Of a stretch of 30,579 bases of DNA, positions 9,922-21,124 are shown piece after piece. The DNA is from Nemertoderma westbladi (lineage: Eukaryota; Xenacoelomorpha; Nemertodermatida; Nemertodermatidae). The notes beneath the pieces are model-generated. The model searched no databases. It was not told where the DNA came from and saw nothing but the letters and a program-made list of their open reading frames with translations. Location: positions 1 through 30,579 of the forward strand of contig JAUCBJ010001731.1 in assembly GCA_032718475.1 (NCBI GenBank), written 5' to 3'. The stretch's first letter is position 1. Each line of letters begins with the position of its first letter. A program made the translations under genes and the position numbers.

Positions 9922-10872
9922 GGCCAGGTTTCTTCCAGATGTATTATTTTCTGCGAGGATATGCACAGAGGATACGAGAATATGTGGATATGAGAATACT
10001 GATGGGGACAGCCCAGTGTTGGTCGAACTGAATAGCATAATGCCACCCCAGTCCTAATTACAGTTGGTTATGAGTCTGAAAGCAACGCGAAAATAAATTC
10101 ATAAAACTTCAATATAAATTTATTAGGCCTTCTAAAATTTGAAACAAATCTAGAATATTTACCGGTATACTATTCGAAACTATCAGATGCCGAACAAACA
10201 AACATGAATGTCATTCTATTGGTAGTTCTATATAAATATATATAGGAATCTATGAACGGGAACAAATTGGTTAGAATAATTGTTGTTACTAAGAAGTATA
10301 TAAAGTATTTCATTTTATTACTCCGGGTGGCCACTGGCAATAATAAAGGTAATACCATATAAAATCTATTTAATTACTGTACGATGCAATAATTTATTTT
10401 ATTTGTGCAAATAATAGTAAACGAAGTATCTGTCGGCACAGTATGACTATCATATGATATTAAATTGTATATATATAATATACACCTGAATATAATACGC
10501 CATATATATATACATAGTGTAGGTACACTAGTTAAGGTAACGAGTTATTGAAATACGGCCTGACTGTGACGGTAAAAACCTCTAGGAAAAAGCGGAAATG
10601 AAACCAAACAGCCAAAATGTAATAAAAAATAGAGAAATTCAAGAAATTACAGGAATTCCCATATATATCGGTACCGGTCTGGTTTGACTTTTGAGTGCAA
10701 TACTACAATTGTGTAGTCTACTACTAGCGAACTAATTAAATAAGCTCGAACATTATTGGATTAGTAACCACTCAGTTTACCCCCAAACTATGAACTACCT
10801 TAACTCAATGTAGTTTAATTCTAATCCTACCGGTATGCACAATCACAATAGTAATCTAACTAAGAGTTGAGT
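9922..10872. other. Region downstream (3') of the subunit c gene
   Basis: It contains no second gene that I can support. Part of it should be the 3' untranslated region of the minus-strand gene at 10873-11214. Candidate minus-strand AATAAA signals (TTTATT on plus) occur near 10395 and 10118. TACCGGTA octamers occur near 10160 and 10830. Confidence 0.5.
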
Positions 10873-11350
<478 letters not shown>

Positions 11351-12324
11351 TAGCAGGTCAGCAGGAACGGGTACAGAACAGTCTTCTTTCTGTCTTTAGG
11401 CCTACTGATAAAAAGTTAGAAAGTGCACAGTTCTGCAGTTCAACATCAACAGGCCATGCATGCAGGATAACTTCAACCAGTCAACTTGCTAGTTGCTACA
11501 ACTGCTGAACTGTCTGCTGGTCTGACTATTAAATCTGTAACTGTAAGGCCAGTAGGCCTACACATGCTACTACAGTACTAGCTACGGTCAGACGGCTACG
11601 GCAGGACGGTGACGGTACCGTACAGTCATAGCGTAGGCCTAGTTAAGTCTATAAGTTAATCTTACTGCTGTACCGGTACTGTCTGACTGTCAGAGATAGA
11701 CAGCATGACAGGACAGACACAAGTAGGGTAGGCCTAAAGAAGTAGGCAGAGGCAGACTGCAGGACTGGGCTGACAGGTACACTGATAAATGTGCGGCATG
11801 CAGGCACAGCAGGCATGGAAAGGGTCCGGGTCACAGCAGCACTGACACACTGCCAGACTGCTGCACTGAGTCTACCGGTAATCCAACCGCCAGGTACTGA
11901 GGTACGGTAACAAGTCTGCAAGTAACGGTACCGGTACTGACCACTGAAGTATGAAATGAAGTAGCCAACGATAACGCGGTACTGTCTGACTGTGCTACCG
12001 CTACCGCTACGGCGCTACCTGTACCAATGTCAGTTTGTCTGCCTGTACCAATGTACAGATGTACCATCTCTGCATCTACCTACTTAACCACCATTACTGC
12101 AGTACAGATATAGGCCTACAGAATACCTGAATACTGGAATATCTGAATATGATTATTGTCTTTAATGGTGTAATGTGTACCGTACCGGTAATGCGTTAGG
12201 TAGGCGTTGTTAGGTGGTACAGTGGTTGGTAGGTGACAGAATGCAGTATCACTTATAGAGGTTAATTTTTGAGTAGGCAACCAATGAATGAAAGCAAACT
12301 AAAGTTTTTATCAATATTTCACCT
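11351..12324. other. Intergenic stretch with over-represented palindromic octamers
   Basis: No recognisable gene; minus-strand frames at 11649-12067 show no family motif. TAGGCCTA occurs near 11398, 11550, 11634, 11728 and 12113, and ACCGGT-centred palindromes near 11671, 11875, 11929 and 12184, a visible clustering. Confidence 0.55.
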
Positions 12325-12475
12325 GTACACCATGTCCTGGAATATGGTGTCGTTATTCAGGTACCTGGACCCCCCCCCCCCCCCCCCCCACCCCCCAAAT
12401 TTTTCTACAAATCTTACTGAGATTGTATGAAATTTGAAACAGAGATAGTTTCACCTCCCTCCTCCTTGGGTGACA

Positions 12476-13058
12476 GACCGAACGTAATCAGGATCGAATG
12501 TAATAACATAGTTTTTACGAATCGAACGTAACCTCAATTATGTTAAATTGGATCCTATAACTATGTTACATTCGATCTACAAATTACTAAGCTCGAATGT
12601 AACATACATTTATTTCAGTTGTGTTTTGATTTCAGGAGTTAACCGATGAAATACTTCGTATAACTGTATCATTACAGGAAGAAACAGTTTGGTGTTGGTG
12701 AGTACAAAACAAAGACCCAAGACCCAATTAAGAAACCTGCATAATCTTGTAACATGTGTTAACTTTCGTTTATTGTTTTGGTTCCCCCAACATGCCTCTG
12801 TAACCTGCTCCTTTCAGCCTATAAATATAAGTAACCTGCATACTCTTGTAACATATGTGTTAACTTTCGTTTATTGTTTTGGTTCCCCCTACACGCCTCT
12901 GTAACCTGCTCCTTTAAATCTGTAAATGACAATGTTACATTCGAGCTTAGTAATTTGTAGATCGAATGTAACATAGTTATAGGATCCAATGTAACATAAT
13001 TGCGGTTACGTTCGATACGTAATAACTATGTTACATTCGGTCCTGATTACGTTCGGTC
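12476..13058. mobile_element. 583-bp MITE with ~130-bp terminal inverted repeats
   Basis: The left end GACCGAACGTAATCAGGATC matches the reverse complement of the right end GACCGAACGTAATCAGGACC. Similarity continues about 130 bp (12476-12606 against 12930-13058). The arms contain repeated TCGAATGTAACATA-type motifs. The interior (12607-12929) holds two direct copies of a ~98-bp unit (12733-12831, 12832-12927). No protein is encoded. The flanks share CCCTCCTCCTTG...GGGTGA on both sides, which looks like a target duplication of about 20 bp. Confidence 0.9.
12733..12927. repeat. Two direct ~98-bp repeats inside the MITE
   Basis: Both copies run from AACCTGCATA through GTTTATTGTTTTGGTTCCCC to CTCTGTAACCTGCTCCTTT with few differences. 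A third, more diverged copy lies outside the MITE at 9455-9525. Confidence 0.88.
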
Positions 13059-13395
13059 ATGTATCCCTCCTCCTTGCTGGGTGAGCCAGAATTTTTATTT
13101 CCGCTTTCATTATTTAGCTACAAGCGTTTGAAAAAGGTGTCTCCGGCGATATTGCACCAGTTACACCGCAGTTATTCTTCAACCTTATAGCGATTTGTTG
13201 ATATTGACGTAAAGCTGACCATGCAAGTATTCCAAATATGTATCACAATCTGATTTTCGTTGAAAAATAGCTGAGATATGGTCGTTCGAAAGTTGCATTG
13301 TTTTGCACCTGCTCGAGGCTATTTTATTCTATTTAATAAATACACCATATTCTGGAACATTATATTTATTTCACGAGTAGCTATGCAATAGTAAT

Positions 13396-14231
13396 ACAAA
13401 GCAAGTTATACAAAGGAAAACGGTTACAGGTGCTTTATCTTGATAGACAGTACCGTCGCTACTTTTTTTCACATTTACCTTTAAAGATTAATGTATTTAA
13501 ATTATTTACATGTAAATAAAATATTTCACATATTATTGAGTGGGATCCAATGATCAATCGTTTATTTTTACTGAGTAAATTTCAACAAAAGTTATTGTTT
13601 TTAAATTGAATTTTCGAAACTTATGATATCAATTTCCTGTGCGCCTTCTAAAACTATGATAAATTTGTATTTTTATTGGGAATCGGTTATGCTTGCTGTC
13701 ATGTATCAGCCGTGAAAGATTATTTCAGCTTTTGAGTTGAATAAATTAATCTGAGTTGATTTAGTCTGTATATGATGTATATGTATGTGAGTGATCAAAT
13801 TCTAAAAGGCTCTGACGATTTTGCTAACTTTATTAACACAGGTAGATGGTAGATCTATTAACTATATTAACGCACGTAGATCTAAACACCTAAATCTGAA
13901 GTCACACCAAATTTACAGATTCATAGGATCAGAGGTTTTAATATTTTAGGTCCTGATTGGCTAATAAAGAAACTTTAAAAAAAACTAGACTCATGAAACT
14001 TTTCAATTCTCTCTAGGAACATCCCACATTCTGCAATCTACCTTTTATTGATTTCTATAAATTAATATGAATATAGCGAACTCATAGACATGCTTCACAC
14101 TAACCAGCTCCTATTAATACAGTAAATATACCGTAAATTAAATATATAAATACGCGATAAATAACGTAATGTAATACGGATCCAGACTGTATCCAGGCTT
14201 AGTTGATACCTACAGTATATCCCTATTATTG
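13396..14231. other. Intergenic stretch, no gene seen
   Basis: AT-rich, without a supportable reading frame, RNA gene or tandem array. Confidence 0.5.
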
Positions 14232-14379
14232 TAAGTTGAATATTTGCCCACTTTATACCGCTATCCGAGGAGGATGGCACTATTCATCAGTATGTCAATC
14301 CTGGGGATGTTCTGAAGTTAATATGGGAGGTCGATTTCTTCGTCACTACTGTAAGACGTTCCGTGGCTGTCTGTAAAGG

Positions 14380-14721
14380 ATGGGCCGTGTGGATGGCCAG
14401 CCTGCAGTAGTTGGTCATATAGCTGCCGAAGTATCAGGTATCGTATGGAGTTGGGTACGAGACAAACCGGATAAACTTATATCGATGTCTATTCCAAGTT
14501 CGATGGCTTCGAAAATAAAGTTCGCTACAGGTGGTTTCGAAGTTGGGTGCTGCCTGCTCTTTGAGTTTGATAGCGAAGAAGGACTGAGAGAACTGAATTT
14601 ATATTTCCGAACTTACATTAGGCGAGGCTCGGTCAGATTTCCGGCTCATTACGTTCCACATTTAAACAATAGGAATTGTCATGACGAAAAGCTGCGAGAA
14701 ATGTTGGGCTTTACGGACTAA
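14380..14721 (+). CDS. Unrecognised protein or terminal exon, 113 codons
   Basis: Uninterrupted frame from ATG 14380 to TAA 14719-14721. I do not recognise the family. The protein has mixed composition typical of coding sequence rather than low complexity. A central stretch around residues 40-80 (IKFATGGFEVGCCLLFEFDS, then ELNLYFRTYIRR) suggests alternating strands and a helix. The C-terminal part is rich in His, Asn and charged residues. An in-frame TAA lies two codons before the ATG. A second frame (14232-14406) ends in the overlap and also looks protein-like (PGDVLKLIWEVDFFVTT). A 50-bp GTAAGA...CCAG segment (14351-14400) would join the two in phase, so this may be the last exon of a longer gene. 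A degenerate transposon-encoded product is an alternative. Confidence 0.4.
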   Translation: MGRVDGQPAVVGHIAAEVSGIVWSWVRDKPDKLISMSIPSSMASKIKFATGGFEVGCCLLFEFDSEEGLRELNLYFRTYIRRGSVRFPAHYVPHLNNRNCHDEKLREMLGFTD

Positions 14722-14922
14722 CGTACAGTAGGGCTCATCCTAATCATTCTTACAAACCCAAACGGCCCTTTTAAGGGCCAACATCATCCAACTCAGGTCG
14801 TAAAACGAATATTATTACAGTAATATATAAATATTTATTTCGCTCAAAACCCAAGCTGTTGCTTAACTACTAGGTAATATTTTTAATTAAATTAAATAAT
14901 ATATAATATATATTAAGTAATA

Positions 14923-14962
<40 letters not shown>

Positions 14963-16510
14963 TAATATGTTAAGTAATAAATATTAATGTTAAATTAAAT
15001 TAAAGCAATTTAATAATACTGATATGATTACAATAGATTACAAAATCAAACTTTATATTCCTTTTGATAATAGCGCCGCCGTCTTTATTGCCTCCTCTCT
15101 CCCCTTCTCTTTCTCTCTTTCTTCTCTATCATGTCTTACTCCTCCCGCCTCCCGTACCTTCTTCCTGGCATCCCGCTCTCTCCTTCCCAACCTCTTGACT
15201 CTATCCTTCTTCTTCCTTACCAATCCCTCAGCTCCCTTGCACTTTCCAGCAGATAAATTAAAATTGAATGTGGCGGAGTTATAACAATTTATAATTTCCT
15301 GCGGTTGGGTATCATGGGTCTCTGTTGTTGCTTCCTTCCTGGCCTTAATGTTGTTGCCTCTACCCCACTTTCGTACACTAGTAACCTTCTTTTTACCTTT
15401 CCCATTGTGGCTTCGAACGAACTGAACTTTCTCTCCACTTTTAAGCCAACCGTTGACCTGGGACTTGTGCAAAAACATTGCACAAATATTGGTCCGGCAG
15501 CTATATTGCACTATACCTTGCGTGGAAGTATATAGTAAATGTTTCAACTGATTCGGATTGGTACTGTAATATCGTTGTCGTTCTGATGTTCAACTTGCAT
15601 CATTGAGGGTTTTCCTAAAAGTGACAAAATTCTGCGACAGATAATGAAAGACTTTATATGCAAAATCAATACGATTTTCGATCCCCCGGTTGTGTTTCAG
15701 AACGTTTCTACTCACTATTATTCCAATGGGAACCAACATAGTATACCTACAGTATAAAGTGTGGGGCGAGACACGTATGGCGAGCCATCAGCGAACTGAT
15801 ATAATTATACTATGGCCGTTTTTGAAAAGTCTGTGTGTGACGTGTGTGTGTGTGTGTGTGTGTCGGTAGCCATAAATGTCGGAAGCCATAATCGAAGTTA
15901 ATATCTTCAGCTAAATTGTATGGTTGAGTCATTTTGAACGGTCTCTCCATGGAAATTAATTGTTTAGCACCATACGATTAAAGTTATTTTGCACAGAAAT
16001 TAGATATCTGGAATCCATGTACCCCATCCCATTATAGTTTTTTATTTTTTCAAGTGATTTGCGTTAATAAATGTATTTTTAATTGATTTAAACATAATTA
16101 ACATTGTAAATTCATACGCTGATTCCATTCTCCCCCATAGTGCCTAAGGCATGGCAAGGGCAGCCGTGCCCAATAATATTTCTTGAAGTTTTACAGTTGG
16201 CAAGCTAAAGTCATTGGCCAAGCCAGTGCCTAGGCTAGTACACAAGGACATAGTAGTCCAGTAGAAGGAATAGTGCTCCTTCAATACATCTCAACAGACA
16301 TCAATTCATTTGCCTGTGCCTACCAACGCGTGCTCCATAACATAACATATATTCTTGATTTCCATCACCTCTCGCCACAATTATTATTAGTAATTAAAAG
16401 TTTCAATTCGATTTGTCTTTCCGTTATCTGGTTATTCAGTTATTGCATTATTAATAAATAAATGTTTTAAAATATATCTTACGAAATATGGTTAATATTT
16501 AAAACTTGTC
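14722..16510. other. Intergenic stretch with simple repeats, no gene assigned
   Basis: Contains (ATGT)n at 14925-14960, a pyrimidine-rich tract at about 15085-15245 and (GT)n at about 15840-15863. A minus-strand frame (15053-15547) encodes Lys/Arg/Glu-rich sequence because of the pyrimidine tract; I cannot support it as a gene. No upstream exon of the SRP receptor gene was recognised here. Confidence 0.5.
14925..14960. repeat. (ATGT)n microsatellite, 9 copies
   Basis: Uninterrupted tetranucleotide run within AT-rich flanks. Confidence 0.97.
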
Positions 16511-16511
16511 G

Positions 16512-17205
16512 CTAACATTCTCGCTATGGGGGTTTTAAGGAGTGCTGATTACATTTCTGATGTCAGTTTTCACGTTTACATAAATCTAGTCTGTCTGTCT
16601 GTCTGTCGGTCATTCTGTCAGTCAGTCTGTCAAAACTTAAAAGATAATTCAAATTAACTAACATTCTCGCTATGGGGGTTTTAAGGGGTGCTGATTTCAT
16701 TTATGATGTCAGTTTTCAGGTTTACATAAATCTAGTCTGTCTGTTTGTCGGTCTTTCTGTCAGTCAGTCAGTCTGTCAAAACTTAAAAAAGAATACAAAC
16801 TAACTAACATTCTCGTTATGGGGGTTTTAATGGGTGCTGATTTTATTTTAGATGTCAGTTTTCACGTTTAAAAAAATCTAGTCTGTCTGTTTGTCGGTTT
16901 TTCTGTCAGTCAGTCAGTCTGTCAAAACTTAAAAATGAATACAAACTAACTAACATTCTCGTTATGGGGTTTTAATGGGTGCTGATTTTATTTTAGATGT
17001 CAGTTTTCACGTTTAAAAAAATCTAGTCTGTCTGGCTGTCGGTCTTTCTGTCAGTCAGTCTGTGAAAACTTAAGAAAGTATACTAACTAACCAACATTCT
17101 CGCTATGGGGGTTTTAAGGGTTGCTGATTTCATTTCTGATGTCAGTTTACACGTTTACATAAATCTAGTCTGTCTGTCTGTCGGTCTCTCTGTCAGTCTG
17201 AACTA
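16512..17205. repeat. 146-bp tandem repeat, about five copies
   Basis: Copies begin with CTAACATTCTCGCTATGGGG at 16512, 16658, 16804, 16950 and (variant CCAACATTC) 17091. Each contains GTGCTGATTTCATTT, GATGTCAGTTTTCACGTTTA, AAATCTAGTCTGTCTG and a CTGT/CAGT-rich tail, then AAAACTTAA. A diverged single copy lies at about 20560-20645 in an SRP receptor intron. Confidence 0.93.
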
Positions 17206-17377
17206 CTGTACTGTGGTTGGCATTACGCCATATACCTAACACTAATAATACAGTCTACAATACAGCCTATCTACAGTACAGAATGGATTTTTTGCCATAA
17301 AGAGCAATAAATGTCATTAATACTATCCACCAGTATACCTACTCCAAGAGCCTTTCAATAAAACATGTATTCCAGCA

Positions 17378-17430
17378 TGACGTCCACTGCACGTCTTCGT
17401 GCTGTCCATGGTGACGTGCAGTGGACGTCA
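17378..17430. repeat. Perfect 18-bp hairpin with 17-nt loop
   Basis: TGACGTCCACTGCACGTC at 17378-17395 faces GACGTGCAGTGGACGTCA at 17413-17430 with no mismatch. Outside the arms, GAGCCT (near 17349) and AGGCTC (near 17433) also pair. The sequence then reads TCTAAGGGGTTAA, i.e. a CCCCTTAGAGCC end next to TTAA, a layout seen at piggyBac-type transposon ends (inference). Confidence 0.85.
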
Positions 17431-17527
17431 TTAGGCTCTAAGGGGTTAAGCAACAGGGTCCCTACTTCGCCCTGTCGACACCCCAGCCATTTTCCACCAA
17501 TCCTTTTTTAGAGTTTATTAATTTTAT

Positions 17528-17766
17528 TGGTATTGGTGAAAGTTCTACAACATTAGTAGATATGTTTTTTACGATAGCTAGTGTTTTTTTGCTAGCTAGT
17601 ATTTTTTGAAATTATAAAAAATGTGAAAGTCCATGATGTTTCAGGTTAAACTGTTGAAGAATATATTAATGACCAAAATAATTTCCAAAAATGACTAGCT
17701 AGTAAAAAATACTAGCTATATACCATAAAAAATCTACTAAGGTTCTAGAACATTCACTAATATAAA
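17528..17766. mobile_element. Foldback MITE, ~85-bp arms, related to 2544-3232
   Basis: The left arm (TATTGGTGAAAGTTCTACAAC, TTAGTAGAT, ATAGCTAGT, CTAGCTAGTATTTTTTG) is the inverse of the right arm ending near 17766 (TTCTAGAACATTCACTAATA). It shares the TTCTAGAAC and ACTAGCTAGT palindromes with the 2.5-3.2 kb element. No coding capacity. Confidence 0.85.
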
Positions 17767-18589
17767 AAAGCACTCAAAATCACAAAAAAATAAAGGTTAA
17801 AAAACTCATTCGGGACCCTTTTGCTTAAGGAGTCAAAATTGTAGAACAAATTCCCGACGTTTGCGAAGTTTGCGAAATTCGCGAAGAATTCGTCAGTTTC
17901 TGTGCCCTAATGGTTTCGTGACGAAACAATCAAATCTTACACACTTAACACACACGAACTAATTTAATGTGGGTATTAGTATGCCTGAATAATTAAATAG
18001 AAATTAAATTAATGAACGCTATTACAACATGAAATCTACGGAATCAATATACACAACACACGCACACTACTGAATTTAAAAATTTATATAGATTGCAACT
18101 TATATTTGGCTACCTTTTAATGGGTGATTAATTTAATTATTCACCCTTATATATTTGTAGCCTTTTTAATTTGTGCCTCTAATAGAATCAAACATTAAAC
18201 TAAAATATATGTCACAATATTTGTCTGTCGGTAGCTGGTCAATGAGTCTCTCATAAATTTGTGAATTAGACGCTGTTCATTCATTGAACATTTGAACACG
18301 TGCTGCTCGAAGACCCCACAACGTGTATAAATTGTACTGTATCTAAAATGACGTTTTGTACAGTTAAATTAATTTTAAAAATTAATTCAATAAAGTACCA
18401 TATTGCGTCAACATCAATCTTAAATTCCTGAGTGTATCTTATATTTAAAAAAATATTTATTTTTGTTATTTATTATGGTAATAACTATTTATATCAAATT
18501 GTATTAATTACGAAGGTCATTAATTAAAATATATGACTCGTACATTACTAATAATGCACCACGGTAATACATTTAGCTTTAATTTACAG
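17767..18589. other. Likely SRP receptor intron sequence, no exon recognised
   Basis: AT-rich. It ends in a typical acceptor (TTTAATTTACAG) at 18589. I searched it for the linker region that should precede exon 18590-18703 and found none. Confidence 0.5.
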
Positions 18590-18703
18590 TGTCTGGGAAT
18601 TAAATGGGTCCAGTCGAGATGCACCCCAATTGGATTTCAGCGATGCTAAACCGATAAACCATACCGATGGTGACGACGGCGATATAACAACACCAGAATC
18701 CCG
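18590..18703 (+). CDS. SRPRA: SRP receptor subunit alpha, internal exon A (acidic linker)
   Basis: Acceptor ...TTTACAG ends at 18589 and donor CCG|GTGAGT follows 18703. The exon is 114 bp: one base completing a codon, 37 codons, two bases. It begins VWELNGSSRDAPQLDFSDAK, matching the conserved RVWEL segment of animal SRP receptor alpha that precedes the NG domain. The rest is an Asp/Thr-rich flexible linker. The protein is the ER-membrane GTPase that docks ribosome-nascent chain-SRP complexes at the translocon. The entry phase and the phase with the next exon agree. The upstream exons for the longin-like SRX domain, which binds the beta subunit, were not found in this window. Confidence 0.88.
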
Positions 18704-18944
18704 GTGAGTTCGTTGCCAGGGTAAATATTCACTGCGCTTGTGTTCACAACATCGGTATTCGTATCGAATCATTGTAATTGGCTGTTTTATTTAGTTTCAA
18801 TTTCATGTATGTTTCTTAGCAGTTTTTTTCTCTTTTCTATTCTGAGGTGTATTTTCTGCCCATACGTTCGGCCATTCTTATGGAACGCCATTCCACGTCT
18901 ATTAACTAGAGTAAGTCACAATTTTTTCATATTTTATAAATCCT

Positions 18945-19236
18945 GATTGGTCAAGAGTAAGTATAGTGATTTTTTTCTTATTGGCCAAGAGTAGGCAGTG
19001 ATTTTTTCTTATTGGTCTGATTTTTTTCTTATTGATTAATAAGTTAGTAGCGATTTTTTGTATTGGCTAGAGTAAGTAGTGATTTTTCTCTGGTTGGTCA
19101 AGAGTAAGTAGCGATTTTTTCTTATTGGTTAATAAGTAAGTAGCGATTTTCTCTTATTGGTCAATGAGTAAGAAGCGATTTTGTTCTGATTGGTTAAGAG
19201 TAAGTAGCGATTTTTTCATATTGGTTAAGAGAAAGG
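18945..19236. repeat. ~31-34-bp intronic repeat with ATTGG, about nine copies
   Basis: Degenerate unit ATTGGTCAAGAGTAAGTAGC followed by GATTTTTTCTT, with variants reading GGTTAATAAG in place of GGTCAAGAG. It lies in the SRP receptor intron between exons A and B. Each unit carries ATTGG, the complement of a CCAAT box. Confidence 0.88.
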
Positions 19237-20138
19237 GTGAACTCCTCCGAAGGAATAGCTCGTCCTCAATGAAAGTTATATCAATCGACGCAGCTCAACC
19301 CCAGGATGTGGAAGAAAAAGAGTTTCGTAAAGTATACTAGGCCTATACAAGTTTGAAATGTATTATCCCGCCAGCTGAATAGCTCTTCCCAGTTTGCCAA
19401 CTAATAGTATTATTATTGTAGCATAGTAGGCCTAATACATGTTATTTTAGCTCTAGCCAATCAGGGATCTGAATGCCAGAACACGGTTCTTTTCTCCATC
19501 CCCATCACCATGTTGTCCAAAAATCTGCGGAAAATGGAGACAGGAAAGAAGCTGAGAGCTTCTTAATAATCCTGATGATTGCCCTCCGCCCTGGTGGCAG
19601 AAATATATTGATTGAATAGATAAAACTGTTTATTTAACTGGAGACGGGCCTAGCGGCCCGTGAAGCAAGTCGTAGGAGACAGTACGAGTCAAGTAAAAGC
19701 TTTTTCTCGCTTTTCTTTTTGTCGCCTCGTGCTAATTAATAAATATACAAATAATAATAATAGCGTGGATGATAGCCGATATATTCCGATTGTTTCCCTA
19801 ATACAATCGTTCTAGTTGTTGATTTAAATTTTCTGAATGTAGGGATATCAATTTTATAAAAGTTTCCCATGAAAAACTTACTTTGATAGAGGCCGTTCTG
19901 GGCCACCTTGCAATAACAATAATATTAAAGTGAATTATTAAGATTTCAAAACCCCGATTTGCCTTAATTCATTCAACGTCAACGACCCTTGTTTATTTAT
20001 CTAAAACTCACTCGTTTCGCTCGTTCGGTACACCTGGGTGATAACGCTATAAAGTGCTTTTTTTCACACAATGATGTAAGTAAATAGTTTAATATTACTC
20101 AACTACTACTCAACATTATATGTTATTATATATTCCAG
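19237..20138. other. Intron sequence with a small LINE relic
   Basis: Near 19365-19400, CCCGCCAGCTGAATAGCTCTTCCCAGT resembles the LINE end at 21222-21258, so a short relic is present. Nothing else recognised. The acceptor TATATTCCAG ends at 20138. Confidence 0.55.
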
Positions 20139-20288
20139 AACATGGGTTGGTCGTATGCATGGTGATCTCCAAGATATAACATCATCAGATGACCCGGTTG
20201 TGAGTGATGACGAATCTGATACTGAACTGGAAGAGAAAACTGACAATAGGGAATCAAACGGAACCAATAACAAGCCTGGGAGGTTTAG
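20139..20288 (+). CDS. SRPRA: SRP receptor subunit alpha, internal exon B (acidic linker)
   Basis: 150 bp between acceptor ...ATTCCAG (20138) and donor AG|GTGCGT. The split first codon (CG+A) gives Arg, matching the phase of exon A. The peptide includes GDLQDITSSDDPVVSDDESD followed by Glu/Asp/Asn-rich residues. It corresponds to the LQDLDCSSSDDE-type acidic segment just ahead of the N domain in animal SRP receptor alpha. The Ser-Asp-Asp stretches look like casein kinase 2 targets (inference). It ends with two bases of the next codon, again compatible with the following exon. Confidence 0.88.
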
Positions 20289-20559
20289 GTGCGTTACTCC
20301 ACACCAATAATTCTGGATTCTTTCCTAAATGAATATCATTTTTAGGATTTAGGGAGTTTTAATTTGAATTAAGTAAAATCATATAAAGCAAAAATTGCAA
20401 AAAACTCTTAACAAATGGCGAAGGAGTAGTATTTTTCGTGTGAAAAATATCATTCAGAGATATTTGTCTTCAAAGTCCAAACCTTCCCGCGCAAATTACT
20501 TGTGCGGCACACCACAGAGCTAAAATTATACTTATGATAACTAAATTATACGTTTTTCG

Positions 20560-20645
20560 GGTCGCTGATTTCATTTCCGATGTCAGTTTTAATATTTGGT
20601 GGAATCTAGTCTGTCCGACTGTTGGTTGTCTGTCTGTCTTACATT
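20560..20645 (+). repeat. Solo diverged copy of the 146-bp repeat unit
   Basis: CGCTGATTTCATTTCCGATG, then TCAGTTTTAA and GGAATCTAGTCTGTC and the CTGT-rich tail follow the order of the 16512-17205 unit. A short local inverted repeat (CTGTCTGTC against GACAGACAG) closes it. Confidence 0.75.
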
Positions 20646-20785
20646 TTGACAGACAGATTGGCAGACAGATATTCCACGATAACTCGAGAACTAAAAGGGA
20701 TCCCTCTAGGCCGTTTTCAAATTGAAGTCGCCATTAAATTCTGCTCTAGATGCAATTAAAATAAATTATGAAATTTTTACCGAGA

Positions 20786-20842
20786 GGGTGGGGGGGAGTT
20801 ACCCCCACCCCTCTCCCTTAATGGGGGGAGGGGGGAGAGACG
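20786..20842. repeat. G-run/C-run inverted repeat
   Basis: GAGGGTGGGGGGGAGT is followed immediately by ACCCCCACCCCTCTCCC, then further G runs. It can form a hairpin or quadruplex; no function is claimed. Confidence 0.75.
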
Positions 20843-21124
20843 TTTATGTACGGTAGCTAACGACGTGGGAAGCAGCACCACAAACATGCGCCAATCACCA
20901 TTCTGCTAGTTAGCAAATCGTAAGACTTAATTACTGTAAGAAAAAATTCTGACTGACTACTGCTGATCTAGAGCAATAACGGCTCTAACAATTTTGACGT
21001 CTCAACATTTTCTATTTCGAAAAACAGCCCCATAACACTAAAAATGCCATAGACTCAATGATATAAACACCAGCTGGTGTGCTCATGAAAAAAATGATAC
21101 CGAGGGACTAGTAATTAACGCTAT

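Larger units (their letters stand above)
12325..13395 (-). mobile_element. Dispersed element E1, copy 2, split by a MITE
   Basis: Reverse-complement copy of 7742-8292. The terminus GTACACCATGTCCTGG starts at 12325, followed by a poly-C tract (about 12370-12390) and TTTCACCTCCCTCCTCCTTG. The element resumes after the inserted MITE at about 13064 with CCCTCCTCCTTG and continues to the TTCTGGAACAT tip near 13350-13395. Divergence from copy 1 is clear but alignment is continuous on both sides of the insertion. Confidence 0.85.
20289..21124. other. Intron sequence with minor repeats
   Basis: Holds the diverged 146-bp repeat copy (20560-20645) and the G/C-rich hairpin at about 20786-20842. No exon recognised. 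Confidence 0.5.

Noticed and set aside
11649-12067. Minus-strand Thr/Ser/Val-rich frames
   Set aside because: Low-complexity composition driven by repeated GTAC/CTGT words; no start context or motif.
15053-15547. Minus-strand Lys/Arg/Glu-rich 164-codon frame
   Set aside because: Its composition is explained by the plus-strand pyrimidine tract; no motif or homologue that I recognise. Kept only as a note.
18740-18946. Hydrophobic 68-codon frame
   Set aside because: It lies in an SRPRA intron and is Phe/Ser-rich from AT-rich DNA; RPFLWNAIPRLL hints at a LINE relic but is too short to claim.
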